A DNA stretch of 64,000 nt from JAVBQG01 sp031549185 (lineage in GTDB: Bacteria > Synergistota > Synergistia > Synergistales > Synergistaceae), in NCBI GenBank assembly GCA_031549185.1, contig JAVBQG010000045.1, forward strand, positions 1-64,000, written 5' to 3'. The number at the start of each line of letters is the position of its first letter. Within the stretch, counting starts at the first letter, position 1. Shown here piece after piece: positions 20,028 to 28,138 of the stretch. The notes beneath the pieces were generated by a model that did not search any database, had not been told where the DNA came from, and was given only the letters and a program-made list of their open reading frames with translations. Position numbers and translations under genes: made by a program.

Positions 20028-20091
20028 AAGACGCCGATTCGATCGGGATTCTGACGACAAATCGGCATTTTACAGAAAGGACGGGGGAGCT

Positions 20092-21927
20092 ATGCCACTC
20101 GTAGCAGGCATCGACATCGGGAACGCGACCACCGAGACGGCGCTCGCGCGTATCGAGGGAAAACAGATCACCTTTATTGCGACCGGCATCAGCGCGACGA
20201 CCGGGATCAAGGGCACCCTGCAGAACATCGCCGGGCTGCGCTCTTCTCTCGGCATGGCGCTGGAACGAGCCGGTTTCAAAAGAGACGAGTACGGAGCGGT
20301 CGACGTGATCCGTCTGAACCGCGCCGCGCCCGTCATCGGAGACGTCGCAATGGAGACCGTTACGGAGACCATCGTGACCGAGTCGACGATGATCGGACAC
20401 AACCCCTCTACGCCCGGCGGCATCGGTGTGGGTGTCGGTCGGACGATCTCGTTCGAGTCTCTCGGGCGGGCCGCCTCCGGCGACGCGGTGATCCCAGTGA
20501 TCGAGGCGAAGTACGACTACGAACACGTCGCTTCCGTCATCTCGGAAGCAATGAACCGGGGCGTCAAGGTCTCAGCCGCCATCTGCCAGTCGGACGACGG
20601 CGTGTTGATCGTGAACCGGCTCCCTCATGCCATTCCCGTCGTCGACGAGGTCGGCGCGATCGACAGGGTACCCCTGGACATGCGCTGCTGCGTCGAGGTA
20701 GCCCCGCCCGGAAGGGTGGTCGAGCTGCTGGCAAACCCCTACGACATCGCCACGCTCTTCGACCTCTCCCCCGAGGAGACGAAACAGATCGTCCCCGTCG
20801 CGCGCGCTCTGGTCGGCAACCGCTCCGCGGTCGTCATCCGCACGCCACTCGGAGAGGTCAAAGAGCGCAGGATCCCTGCGGGCGAGCTCTACATCCTCGG
20901 CCCGCAGGGAAAGCGGACGGTCAATGTCGAGGACGGCGCCGAGGCCATTCAGTCGACGGTCGTCGCCTGCTACCCCGTGGACAACATCTTCGGGCAGCCC
21001 GGCACGAACGTCGGCGGCATGATGGAGCGCGTGCGCCGCACGATGTCCGACCTGACCGGCATCCCTATATCGGACGTCTACATCCGGGACCTGCTCGCGG
21101 TGGACACGATGGTGCCGCAGCGTGTCGTCGGGGGCGTTGCCGGCGAGTTTTCGCTGGAGTCGGGCGTCGCGCTCGCCGTCATGGTCAAGACGGAGGAGTT
21201 GCCGATGCAGAAGCTGGCCGCGGCGATCGCCTCGGAGCTCGGCGTGAAGGTCGAGGTCGGGGGCGTCGAAGCGGACATGGCCATCCGGGGCGCGCTCACC
21301 ACGCCGGGAACAAGGCCGCCTGTGGCGGTATTGGACCTGGGGGCGGGCAGTTCGGACGCGTCGTTCATGAAGACCGACGGCACCGTCCAGCTGACGCACC
21401 TCGCAGGCGCGGGAAACATGGTGAACACGATCATCGCGAGCGAACTTGGCATCGAGGACATGGATCTGGCGGAGGCGATCAAGCGCTATCCCCTCTGCAA
21501 GGCGGAGAGCGCGTTCCACATCCGCCAGGAGGACGGGACCGTGCGCTTTTTCGACAAGCCACTGGAGCCCCACATCTTCGGAAGAGTCGCGCTGCTCCAC
21601 GAAAACGACATGCTCGAACCGATCATGTTGCCGAACGTCTCGCTCGAGCGGATACGGACGACGAGGCGCAAGGCCAAACAGGAGGTCTTCGTCAAGAACG
21701 CCCTCCGCGCGCTCGAGCAGGTGGCCCCCGGCAACAATGTGCGGCTCGTCGACCATGTCGTCCTGGTGGGCGGCTCGGCCAAGGACTTCGAGATCCCCAC
21801 GATGGTGACGGACTCCCTCTCGCGCTACGGCATCGTAGCGGGGCGGGGCAACATCCGCGCCACCGAAGGGCCTCGCAACGCCGTGGCGACAGGGCTTGTG
21901 CTCTCCGCCCTCGCGAGCGAATCATGA
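20092..21927 (+). CDS. pduG: Dehydratase reactivase, large subunit
   Basis: 611 residues, an ATP-dependent actin/Hsp70-like chaperone that expels damaged cobalamin from the dehydratase. The start LVAGIDIGNATTETALARI is the family signature, and the second nucleotide-binding loop is VLDLGAGSSDASF near residue 416. LVDHVVLVGGSAKDFEIP lies near the C-terminus. It is preceded by a 64-nt gap with a GGGGGAG site and overlaps pduH by 4 nt. Confidence 0.95.
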   Translation: MPLVAGIDIGNATTETALARIEGKQITFIATGISATTGIKGTLQNIAGLRSSLGMALERAGFKRDEYGAVDVIRLNRAAPVIGDVAMETVTETIVTESTMIGHNPSTPGGIGVGVGRTISFESLGRAASGDAVIPVIEAKYDYEHVASVISEAMNRGVKVSAAICQSDDGVLIVNRLPHAIPVVDEVGAIDRVPLDMRCCVEVAPPGRVVELLANPYDIATLFDLSPEETKQIVPVARALVGNRSAVVIRTPLGEVKERRIPAGELYILGPQGKRTVNVEDGAEAIQSTVVACYPVDNIFGQPGTNVGGMMERVRRTMSDLTGIPISDVYIRDLLAVDTMVPQRVVGGVAGEFSLESGVALAVMVKTEELPMQKLAAAIASELGVKVEVGGVEADMAIRGALTTPGTRPPVAVLDLGAGSSDASFMKTDGTVQLTHLAGAGNMVNTIIASELGIEDMDLAEAIKRYPLCKAESAFHIRQEDGTVRFFDKPLEPHIFGRVALLHENDMLEPIMLPNVSLERIRTTRRKAKQEVFVKNALRALEQVAPGNNVRLVDHVVLVGGSAKDFEIPTMVTDSLSRYGIVAGRGNIRATEGPRNAVATGLVLSALASES

Positions 21928-22478
21928 GCGCGTGGTTCGGGCGCGTCGGTACGAAGGATGCGCTGCCGGACGGGAAACCATGCGTGTGGCTGATCACCGA
22001 CCCCTCGTGGACGGAGGAGGACGCGAAGTATGTCGCCGCCGGTTGCGAGGAGGAGGGCGTTCCGCTCGCGTGGGACGTCCGCCCCGGCGACGCGGCGGAG
22101 CTGGCGCGGAAAGCGTGCCTCAGCTCGCACCTGGAGGTCGGCATCGGGCTCGACGCCGCGAAGGGTGCCGCCATTGCGCTCGTGCACGTCTCCGATCGCC
22201 CGTACGTCACAGGGGCGGCGGAGGACGTGGAGAAATTGCGTTGGATCGGACAGGCGGCCGCCAGAATTTCGAAGAGCCAGCCCGTGCCGGAGGAGCGCAA
22301 TTCGAGGGCGAAGAACGAGAAAACGGAAAACAAGACGGCCCGAGGGTCGGCGATCACAATGACCGCACAACCTCCGGCCAGTCCCCCTCACATCGATATT
22401 GCGGAGATCGTTCGCACCGTGATGAACGAGATGCAAAACAAGCAGGAAGGAGGGGTGGACGGACATGAGTCGAGGTAA
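21924..22478 (+). CDS. pduH: Reactivase small subunit with C-terminal targeting helix
   Basis: The first about 115 residues are a normal PduH/DdrB domain (for example EVGIGLDAAKGAAIALVHVS). A charged, low-complexity linker (about 125-160) follows, then HIDIAEIVRTVMNEMQNKQ, which has the pattern of a microcompartment encapsulation peptide. Typical PduH is about 115-120 residues, so this 184-residue form has an added cargo tag. The last codons overlap the next shell gene by 14 nt. Confidence 0.9.
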   Translation: MSAWFGRVGTKDALPDGKPCVWLITDPSWTEEDAKYVAAGCEEEGVPLAWDVRPGDAAELARKACLSSHLEVGIGLDAAKGAAIALVHVSDRPYVTGAAEDVEKLRWIGQAAARISKSQPVPEERNSRAKNEKTENKTARGSAITMTAQPPASPPHIDIAEIVRTVMNEMQNKQEGGVDGHESR

Positions 22479-22956
22479 CGCCCTTGGATTTATCGAATCC
22501 GTCGGCTTGGCGTCGGCAATCGCCGCCGCGGACGCGGCCCTCAAGGCCGCGAATGTAGAGCTGATCGGCCGGGAGAACTCCAAGGGTTTCGGCTACATTA
22601 CGATCAAGATCGTCGGCGAGGTCGGCGCCGTGCAGGCGGCGATCAGCGCGGCGAAGGCATCCTCGGAGAGGGTCGCCCGCGTCTGGTCGACGGACGTCAT
22701 CCCGCGCCCGTCGAAGGACCTCGGCGGCGTCCTGGTCTGGAACAAGGAGACACAGGGGGCCGACGACTGGTTCCTGTCGCGCGACCTCGATCTGGACGCG
22801 CCGGCGCAGCCGGTGAAAGAGGAGTTGGCCTTGGCGCCCGCCCCGAAGCAAGAGATCGTGGCGGTTTCGGATAAAGAAAAGCCGAAGCCTGTCGTGCAGA
22901 CCCCGAAGAAACCAGCCCCGAAGGGACCGACGGGGCGGCGGAAGAAACCGAAGTAG
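22465..22956 (+). CDS. pduK: PduK-like BMC shell protein with basic tail
   Basis: 163 residues. The N-terminal BMC domain reads NALGFIESVGLASAIAAADA and a GYITIKIVGEVGAVQAAIS segment. After residue 90 comes an extended tail rich in Pro, Lys and Ala that ends KGPTGRRKKPK. PduK proteins likewise carry a C-terminal extension, but the cysteine cluster seen on some PduK is absent here. The basic tail could contact cargo, nucleic acid or the cytoskeleton; this is inference. Confidence 0.82.
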   Translation: MSRGNALGFIESVGLASAIAAADAALKAANVELIGRENSKGFGYITIKIVGEVGAVQAAISAAKASSERVARVWSTDVIPRPSKDLGGVLVWNKETQGADDWFLSRDLDLDAPAQPVKEELALAPAPKQEIVAVSDKEKPKPVVQTPKKPAPKGPTGRRKKPK

Positions 22957-23039
22957 GGCAAGGGCTCTGCCCTTGCCGTGTTGCAACGAAAGACAAACGC
23001 CGAATAGAAAACAGCGGCAAGGGCAGAGCCCTTGCCCTA
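22954..23039. repeat. 25-bp inverted repeat with self-palindromic arms
   Basis: The 25-nt arm at 22954-22978 (which includes the pduK stop) and the arm at 23015-23039 are perfect inverted copies. Each arm is itself a palindrome (GGCAAGGGC-TCT-GCCCTTGCC). Several alternative hairpins are therefore possible. No U run follows. It splits the BMC block between pduK and the next BMC gene. Confidence 0.8.
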
Positions 23040-23075
23040 CGAAAGACGGCGTTACAGTTTTTAGGAGGTGCTTCT

Positions 23076-23417
23076 ATGCAGGAAGCGCTCGGAATGATCG
23101 AAACGAAAGGCCTTGTCGGCGCGATCGAAGCGGCGGACGCCATGGTGAAGTCGGCCAACGTCGAGCTGATCGGCAAAAAACTCTCCGGCGGAGGGCTGGT
23201 GACCGTGATGGTTCGCGGCGACGTCGGCGCGGTCAAGGCGGCGGTCGACGCGGGGACGTCTGCGGCGAACGCCATCGGCAACGTCGTGTCGACGCACGTC
23301 ATCGCACGCCCGGACGACGAAGTCGGGAAAATCCTCCCCGTCCTGGACGACGGCGCGCCGTGCGATCCCTGCCCGCAGTGCGAACCGGAGACGAACAACG
23401 AAAAGGGTCTCTCCTAG
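23076..23417 (+). CDS. pduJ: BMC-A shell protein with cysteine-rich tail
   Basis: 113 residues. Residues 1-85 are a PduA/PduJ-like BMC domain (ALGMIETKGLVGAIEAADAM, VTVMVRGDVGAVKAAVDAG). The added tail contains CDPCPQCE with Cys96, Cys99 and Cys102. Canonical PduA and PduJ end near residue 90 and lack this. The Cys-x2-Cys-x2-Cys spacing could bind iron-sulfur or zinc, a feature associated elsewhere with PduT or PduK. TAGGAGG precedes the ATG. Confidence 0.85.
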   Translation: MQEALGMIETKGLVGAIEAADAMVKSANVELIGKKLSGGGLVTVMVRGDVGAVKAAVDAGTSAANAIGNVVSTHVIARPDDEVGKILPVLDDGAPCDPCPQCEPETNNEKGLS

Positions 23418-23420
23418 TTC

Positions 23421-24335
23421 ATGACGAAGGCGAAGAAGACGGAAGCGGGGGACCCCGTCCCCTATAAGGCAGAGCGCGTCGAGCGGCTGCTGGCTCCTCT
23501 GGAGGAGTCGCTCGACGCGAAGGGGCCACTCGCGGACTGGCGGAAACTCTATCTCGGTTTCGACCTCGGTACCACGAACACGGTGCTGGTGGCTCTGAAC
23601 GAGGAGGGTGAGCCAGTGGGCGCGGCGATGGAGCCGTCGCAAGCGTCCGTGCGGGATGGCGTGGTGGTGGACTATCTGGCCGCGATCAATGCCATGCGGC
23701 GCTGCCTCGAGCGCCTGGAGAAGCGGCTCGGACGCAAGCTCGAGGCCGCGGTCGCGCTCGGCGCGGCGGCTTACCCGCCAGGTATTTCGGAGCGCACGGC
23801 GAAGGTTTGTGCGAACGTGGTGGAGGCGCTGGGCTTCAACTGCGCAGGTCTCTACGAGGAGCCGACGGCCGCATCCGACGCGCTCTGCATGCTGGAGGGC
23901 GCGATCGTGGATATTGGAGGCGGTACCACCGGCATCTCGGTGTTGCAGAAGGGCGAGGTCGTCTACTCGGCCGACGAACCAACCGGCGGGACGCACATGA
24001 CGCTGGTTCTGGCCGGCGCGCAGGGCATCGAATTCGAGGAGGCGGAGGCGATGAAGCGGAATATCCGGAAACATCCGCATCTCGTTCCGATGCTGCGTCC
24101 GACGCTGGAGAAGATGAGCACCATCGTAAAAGATCATCTCGTAAAGAGCGGATACTACGGAAAGGTGTCGATCCTCACCGTCGGTGGCGGAGCGGCACTT
24201 CCCGGTGCGGAGGAGGTCATGTCGAACACGGTCGGATTGCCGGTTCACATCTGTCCTCATCCGTTGATGGTCACCCCCGCGGGCATCGCCGCCCGCCTGT
24301 GGAGAGAAAAGAATGGGAATTCAAAGTGCGAATGA
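23421..24335 (+). CDS. eutJ: EutJ-like Hsp70-fold chaperone
   Basis: 304 residues with the actin/Hsp70 ATPase fold and no substrate-binding domain, as in EutJ. The phosphate-1 loop is GFDLGTTNTVLVAL near residue 39. The phosphate-2 loop is AIVDIGGGTTGISVL near residue 160, and the adenosine motif is LTVGGGAALPGAEEV near residue 255. EutJ is thought to help assembly of microcompartment enzymes. It lies 4 nt after the Cys-tailed shell gene and overlaps the next gene by 23 nt. Confidence 0.9.
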   Translation: MTKAKKTEAGDPVPYKAERVERLLAPLEESLDAKGPLADWRKLYLGFDLGTTNTVLVALNEEGEPVGAAMEPSQASVRDGVVVDYLAAINAMRRCLERLEKRLGRKLEAAVALGAAAYPPGISERTAKVCANVVEALGFNCAGLYEEPTAASDALCMLEGAIVDIGGGTTGISVLQKGEVVYSADEPTGGTHMTLVLAGAQGIEFEEAEAMKRNIRKHPHLVPMLRPTLEKMSTIVKDHLVKSGYYGKVSILTVGGGAALPGAEEVMSNTVGLPVHICPHPLMVTPAGIAARLWREKNGNSKCE

Positions 24336-25002
24336 GTGCACCAGTTGCAAGGCGATAGATAGAGCGAGCGAGTTCGACCGCACCGTTGCGGCGGTCTGCG
24401 AGCGCCTTGCGAGCCGCAGGATCGGTTTCCTGTGGCCGGGGGAGCCGTGCGACCTCTCCCCCGCCCCCGGTTTTACGTGGGCGCATTATGCGAACGAGGG
24501 TTCGCGGGGAGCGCGCTGCTACGCCCTGAACGCGCTTGCGCGTCCCGACCTGGAGGCCCGCACGCTGCACATGTTGGTCGTACCGGCCGGCTCCGTATCG
24601 ACGCTGGCGGAACTCGCCTCCGGCCTTCTGATCACGCCGGCGGGCGCGATGATCGACGGCGCGCTGCGCGCGTCCGTGCCGGTGCTCTTCGAGACGTCGA
24701 AGCTGTTGTCGTGGTATGCGTCGGCAAATGAGGCGTCGCGCAGAAATCTGCACGCGTCGATCGAAGCGCTGCGCCTGCGGGGCATGGAGTTTCTCGGCTT
24801 CACTTGCTCGTCCGTACCGGACGAGCCTGCGCCCGAGGGCGCCGTGTACATCCGCGAGAGCGGTTGGCACTCGTGGGTCGATATTGCCCCTCGCGTCCAG
24901 GGCGCTCGCGCGATCCGTCTCGACGGCGGCGCGCGCCTGACTCCCGAGGCGCGGGACAGGCTGATGAAATTGAAAATTCGGATCATCGAGGGGGCTTCAT
25001 AA
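24313..25002 (+). CDS. PduM-like microcompartment protein
   Basis: 229 residues of uncertain family. Its position between eutJ and the shell genes that precede pduN is where PduM is found. The C-terminus (LTPEARDRLMKLKIRIIEG) and a preceding LITPAGAMIDGALRASVPVL segment resemble PduM loosely. An N-terminal helix (SEFDRTVAAVCERLASRR) could target it to the shell. PduM is needed for proper microcompartment formation but has no known reaction. A flavoprotein-like alternative cannot be ruled out. The TAA stop overlaps the next ATG. Confidence 0.55.
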   Translation: MGIQSANECTSCKAIDRASEFDRTVAAVCERLASRRIGFLWPGEPCDLSPAPGFTWAHYANEGSRGARCYALNALARPDLEARTLHMLVVPAGSVSTLAELASGLLITPAGAMIDGALRASVPVLFETSKLLSWYASANEASRRNLHASIEALRLRGMEFLGFTCSSVPDEPAPEGAVYIRESGWHSWVDIAPRVQGARAIRLDGGARLTPEARDRLMKLKIRIIEGAS

Positions 25003-25319
25003 TGGCTCTGACTCATAGATTGATCCTTGCTCCGTCGGAATCCACGAAGAGGATGCTGATGCGTCGCATGACGTTCGGCCGGGCCGCGGAGGAAGTGGAA
25101 AGATTGCAGTCCCAGGGTTGGGGGGCGGTCCTGCTGGTACAGGGAACGGTGCCCGAAATTTTTTACGCGGCGGACGTGGGCGCGAAGACGAGCCCGGTGC
25201 TGACGGCGGAGGTCGTGGGCAACTGCCCGCAGAATATCATTTCGATGGCGTTCGTCGGCAACGTCGCCGACGTCAAACAGGTTTGGGCAGCTTTGAGGAG
25301 CGAGGGGGTGGTTGCGTGA
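25002..25319 (+). CDS. Divergent BMC-domain protein, circularly permuted order
   Basis: 105 residues. From residue 40 on it aligns by eye with the core of the PduU protein encoded at 15172. GAVLLVQGTVPEIFYAADV matches the strand-turn-helix ending in 'AAD', and NIISMAFVGNVADVKQVWAAL matches the later strand and helix. About 40 different residues precede this core, and no C-terminal strand follows it. This is the order expected for a circularly permuted BMC protein. It overlaps both neighbours (TAATG and GTGA), so it is made with PduN. Confidence 0.6.
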   Translation: MALTHRLILAPSESTKRMLMRRMTFGRAAEEVERLQSQGWGAVLLVQGTVPEIFYAADVGAKTSPVLTAEVVGNCPQNIISMAFVGNVADVKQVWAALRSEGVVA

Positions 25320-25621
25320 AACTGGGCAAGGTAGTGGGTTCGGTGGTCGCGACGCGCAAAGACGATCGCCTGCTGGGGCATAAGCTGTTGATCGTACAGC
25401 AGCTCAAGCCGGGCGAAGGCGGCGCTCTCGTTCCCGCCCGCGGCAGCAGCGAGTTCATCGTGTCGGTCGACCTCGTCGGCGCGGGGACGGGCGAGACGGT
25501 CCTCTACACGTCGGGCAGCTCGGCGCGGAACGCCGCGTCGGAGGCCTTCGACTCTCCGATCGATGCGGCGATCGTCGGCATCGTCGATCAAACGGACGTC
25601 GACGTGAGGGAGGTCGGGTAG
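25316..25621 (+). CDS. pduN: Microcompartment vertex pentamer protein
   Basis: 101 residues of the EutN/CcmL/PduN family, whose pentamers cap the twelve vertices. The start KLGKVVGSVVATRKDDRLLG and the later AIVGIVDQTDVDV are typical. It starts at GTG 25316, overlapping the previous stop by 4 nt, and ends directly against the pduO ATG. Confidence 0.93.
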   Translation: MKLGKVVGSVVATRKDDRLLGHKLLIVQQLKPGEGGALVPARGSSEFIVSVDLVGAGTGETVLYTSGSSARNAASEAFDSPIDAAIVGIVDQTDVDVREVG

Positions 25622-26602
25622 ATGGGCCAGGTCTACACCAGAACCGGCGACAAGGGCACGACCCACCTCGGGAACAACACCGTCGTCCCCAAGGACGCGC
25701 GGCGGGTCGTCGTCAGCGGCACCATTGACGAGGCCACGTCCGCGATGGGCATCGCGCGCTCTCACGCCACGGAGCCCGTGGCGAACGCGATACGCGAGCT
25801 GCAGATCCAGCTCGTCAAACTGATGTCTCATACGTCTCTGTACAGCCCGGACGCGCCGATGTGGTCTGCGTCCGACCTGGAGGCGAAGATCGAGGAGATC
25901 CGCAAGATCGTTCCCATGCCGGACGTGTTCGTCTATCCGGGCGACAGCAAAGCCGGCGGCGCGCTCCACTTTGCCCGCACGATCGTGCGGAGGGCCGAAC
26001 GTGAAGCCGTGGCGCTCGCGCGCGAGGACCACTTTTCGCCGGTCGACATGCAGTTCATCAACAGGCTTTCGGATTATGTCTACGCACTTGCCACGTGGGC
26101 CGATCACGAGGATCAGGTCAGCCGCATTGTGCGGCTTATCGTGGGCGACGGAGAGGCTCGCCCGGGAAGGGAGGTTTTGGAGATGTCCTGCGCGATGGAG
26201 CAGGAACTTGCGCGGAAGATGCTCGCTTCGATGAATGAAAAGGCGACCAAGGTCGGCGTGCCGATGGCGATGGCCGTCTGCGACGCGGACGGGTCGCTGG
26301 TCGCGTTCGAGCGTCAGGTGAACGTGTTGCCCGTCAGCATCGGGCTTGCGAGGAAGAAGGCTTTCACGGCGATCCAGTTGAAGATGCCGACGAAAGACCT
26401 CGCGAACCTCACGCAACCGGGACAGGAGCTCTGGGGCCTGCACAACGACCCGAACCTCGTCGTCTTCGGCGGCGGCATTCCCCTCGTGAAGGACGGGCTC
26501 GTGGTCGGAGCGGTCGGTGTGAGCGGCGGCAGCGTGGCGGAGGATATCTCCGTCGCCGAAGCCGGTGTCGCGTGCTGGAAACAGGAGAAGGGCGTCATAT
26601 AG
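25622..26602 (+). CDS. pduO: Two-domain PduO: cobalamin adenosyltransferase plus GlcG/HbpS domain
   Basis: 326 residues. The N-terminal about 185 residues are a PduO-type ATP:corrinoid adenosyltransferase: VYTRTGDKGTTHLGNN, and LHFARTIVRRAEREAVALAR with the catalytic Arg region. The C-terminal about 140 residues form a GlcG/HbpS-like domain, with GVPMAMAVCDADGSLVAFER and GGIPLVKDGLVVGAVGVSGG. The same fusion occurs in Salmonella PduO, where it supplies adenosylcobalamin inside the compartment and the second domain binds heme. The ATG immediately follows the pduN stop. Confidence 0.92.
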   Translation: MGQVYTRTGDKGTTHLGNNTVVPKDARRVVVSGTIDEATSAMGIARSHATEPVANAIRELQIQLVKLMSHTSLYSPDAPMWSASDLEAKIEEIRKIVPMPDVFVYPGDSKAGGALHFARTIVRRAEREAVALAREDHFSPVDMQFINRLSDYVYALATWADHEDQVSRIVRLIVGDGEARPGREVLEMSCAMEQELARKMLASMNEKATKVGVPMAMAVCDADGSLVAFERQVNVLPVSIGLARKKAFTAIQLKMPTKDLANLTQPGQELWGLHNDPNLVVFGGGIPLVKDGLVVGAVGVSGGSVAEDISVAEAGVACWKQEKGVI

Positions 26603-26654
26603 ACCTGAAATTCATGAAGCGAACGAACAGGAGAAGCTCAGAGAGGTGATTCCA

Positions 26655-28055
26655 TTGGTGAATCAGGAAACGCTTGTGAAGGATGTGACGCGTCGCGTGA
26701 TGGCGATGCTGGGGGGCGAGCAGGGCGAATGTCCTACCTGCTCCGGCTACGAGGGGGTCAACGAGGCGGTCGCCGCCGTCGCCAAGGCGCAGAGGGCCTG
26801 GCAGTGGGACTTCTCCCTCGATGAGCGCGTTCGGATCATCGAGGGGATGCGCAAGGCTCTCCTCGACGACGCCATCATCGAGGAGCTGTCGAGCCTGGCC
26901 GTCGAGGAGACCGGCATGGGCCGCCTGGACGACAAGATCCTCAAAAAACGCCTCGCGCTCGAGAAGACCCCGGGGCCGGAGTTCTTTCACCCCAACGCGA
27001 TTACCGGCGACCACGGGCTCGCGCTCGAGGAGCTGTCGCCCTTCGGCGTCATCGCGTCGATCACGCCGTCGACCAACCCGGTCGCGTCGGTCTTCAACAA
27101 CACGATCTGCATGATCTCCGGCGGCAACGGTGTTGTCTTCGCGCCGCATCCGGGCGCCGTGCGCAGCACGCTTCGCACGGTCGAGCTGGTGACCGACGCG
27201 CTCGTGAGGCTCGGCGCGCCAAACGGCCTCGTGGTGACGCTCACCAAACCGAGCATGGAGAACCTGGGCAAGCTGATGACGCACACAGCGGTGCGGCTGA
27301 TTTCTGCCACAGGCGGTCCCGGCGTGGTGAACGCCGCGCTTAACTCCGGCAAGCCCGCCATCGGCGCGGGGCCCGGCAATCCGCCGGTGCTGGTGGACGA
27401 GACCGCCGACCTTCGCAAAGCGGCCATCGACGTCATCATGGGCTGTTCGTTCGACAACAACCTGCCCTGCATCGCGGAAAAGGAGCTCTTTGTAGTCAAC
27501 TGCGTGGCGGACGAGCTGAAGAAACACATGCTGGAGAGCGGCATGGCCTACGAACTGAAGGACCCCGAGGACGTCAAGAAGCTGCTGGCGGTCACGTTGA
27601 AGGACGGGGCGGCGAACAAGGCCATGGTCGGCAAGAGCGCGCCGTACATCCTGGAGCAGATCGGCAAGAAGGTGCCGCAGAACGTGCGCATGGTGTTGGT
27701 GGAGACCGGCGAGACGCACGCGCTGGTGCAGGAGGAGATGCTGATGCCCATCCTGCCGATGGTCCGCGTGGCCGACTTCGAGGACGGCCTCGCCGCCTCG
27801 CTACGCGCCGAGCACGGTTTCCGCCACTCGGCCGTGATTCACAGTACGAACATCAACCACATGAGCATCATGGCGCGGGCGATGGAGACGACGATCTTCA
27901 CCAAGAACGCGCCGTCGTTCGAGTCCATAGGCTACAACGGAGACAGCCCCACAGCCTTCACCATTGCCACCACCACCGGCCAGGGCCCGACGACGCCGCG
28001 CTCCTTCTGCCGCGTCCGCCGCTGCGTGCTGTCGGGGTCGTTCCGGATCGTGTAG
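26655..28055 (+). CDS. pduP: CoA-acylating propionaldehyde dehydrogenase
   Basis: 466 residues, the aldehyde dehydrogenase that converts propionaldehyde (or 3-hydroxypropionaldehyde) to the acyl-CoA. The catalytic Cys sits in NNLPCIAEKE. The N-terminus NQETLVKDVTRRVMAMLGG is an encapsulation helix like those of PduD and PduE. The start is TTG 26655 or the adjoining GTG 26658, with AGAGGTG upstream; the longer open frame reaches back into pduO. The phosphotransacylase PduL and alcohol dehydrogenase PduQ that usually follow are absent. Confidence 0.93.
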   Translation: MVNQETLVKDVTRRVMAMLGGEQGECPTCSGYEGVNEAVAAVAKAQRAWQWDFSLDERVRIIEGMRKALLDDAIIEELSSLAVEETGMGRLDDKILKKRLALEKTPGPEFFHPNAITGDHGLALEELSPFGVIASITPSTNPVASVFNNTICMISGGNGVVFAPHPGAVRSTLRTVELVTDALVRLGAPNGLVVTLTKPSMENLGKLMTHTAVRLISATGGPGVVNAALNSGKPAIGAGPGNPPVLVDETADLRKAAIDVIMGCSFDNNLPCIAEKELFVVNCVADELKKHMLESGMAYELKDPEDVKKLLAVTLKDGAANKAMVGKSAPYILEQIGKKVPQNVRMVLVETGETHALVQEEMLMPILPMVRVADFEDGLAASLRAEHGFRHSAVIHSTNINHMSIMARAMETTIFTKNAPSFESIGYNGDSPTAFTIATTTGQGPTTPRSFCRVRRCVLSGSFRIV

Positions 28056-28089
28056 GAAGAAGGATCTATTTTCGCTATAGCATGAATCG

Positions 28090-28127
28090 AGAGGGGGCGC
28101 CGCTTTCGGGGGCGCCCTCTTCTGTTA
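28090..28127 (+). terminator. Intrinsic terminator closing the glycerol/BMC run
   Basis: AGAGGGGGCGCC, loop GCTTTCG and a complementary GGCGCCCTCT are followed by TCTGTT. It lies 35 nt after pduP, before the convergent surface-protein gene, and probably serves both. Confidence 0.75.
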
Positions 28128-28138
28128 GCCTAGCCGAC

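Noticed and set aside
20028..20091. Extra small gene between pduE and pduG
   Set aside because: The 64-nt gap only holds the pduG ribosome site.
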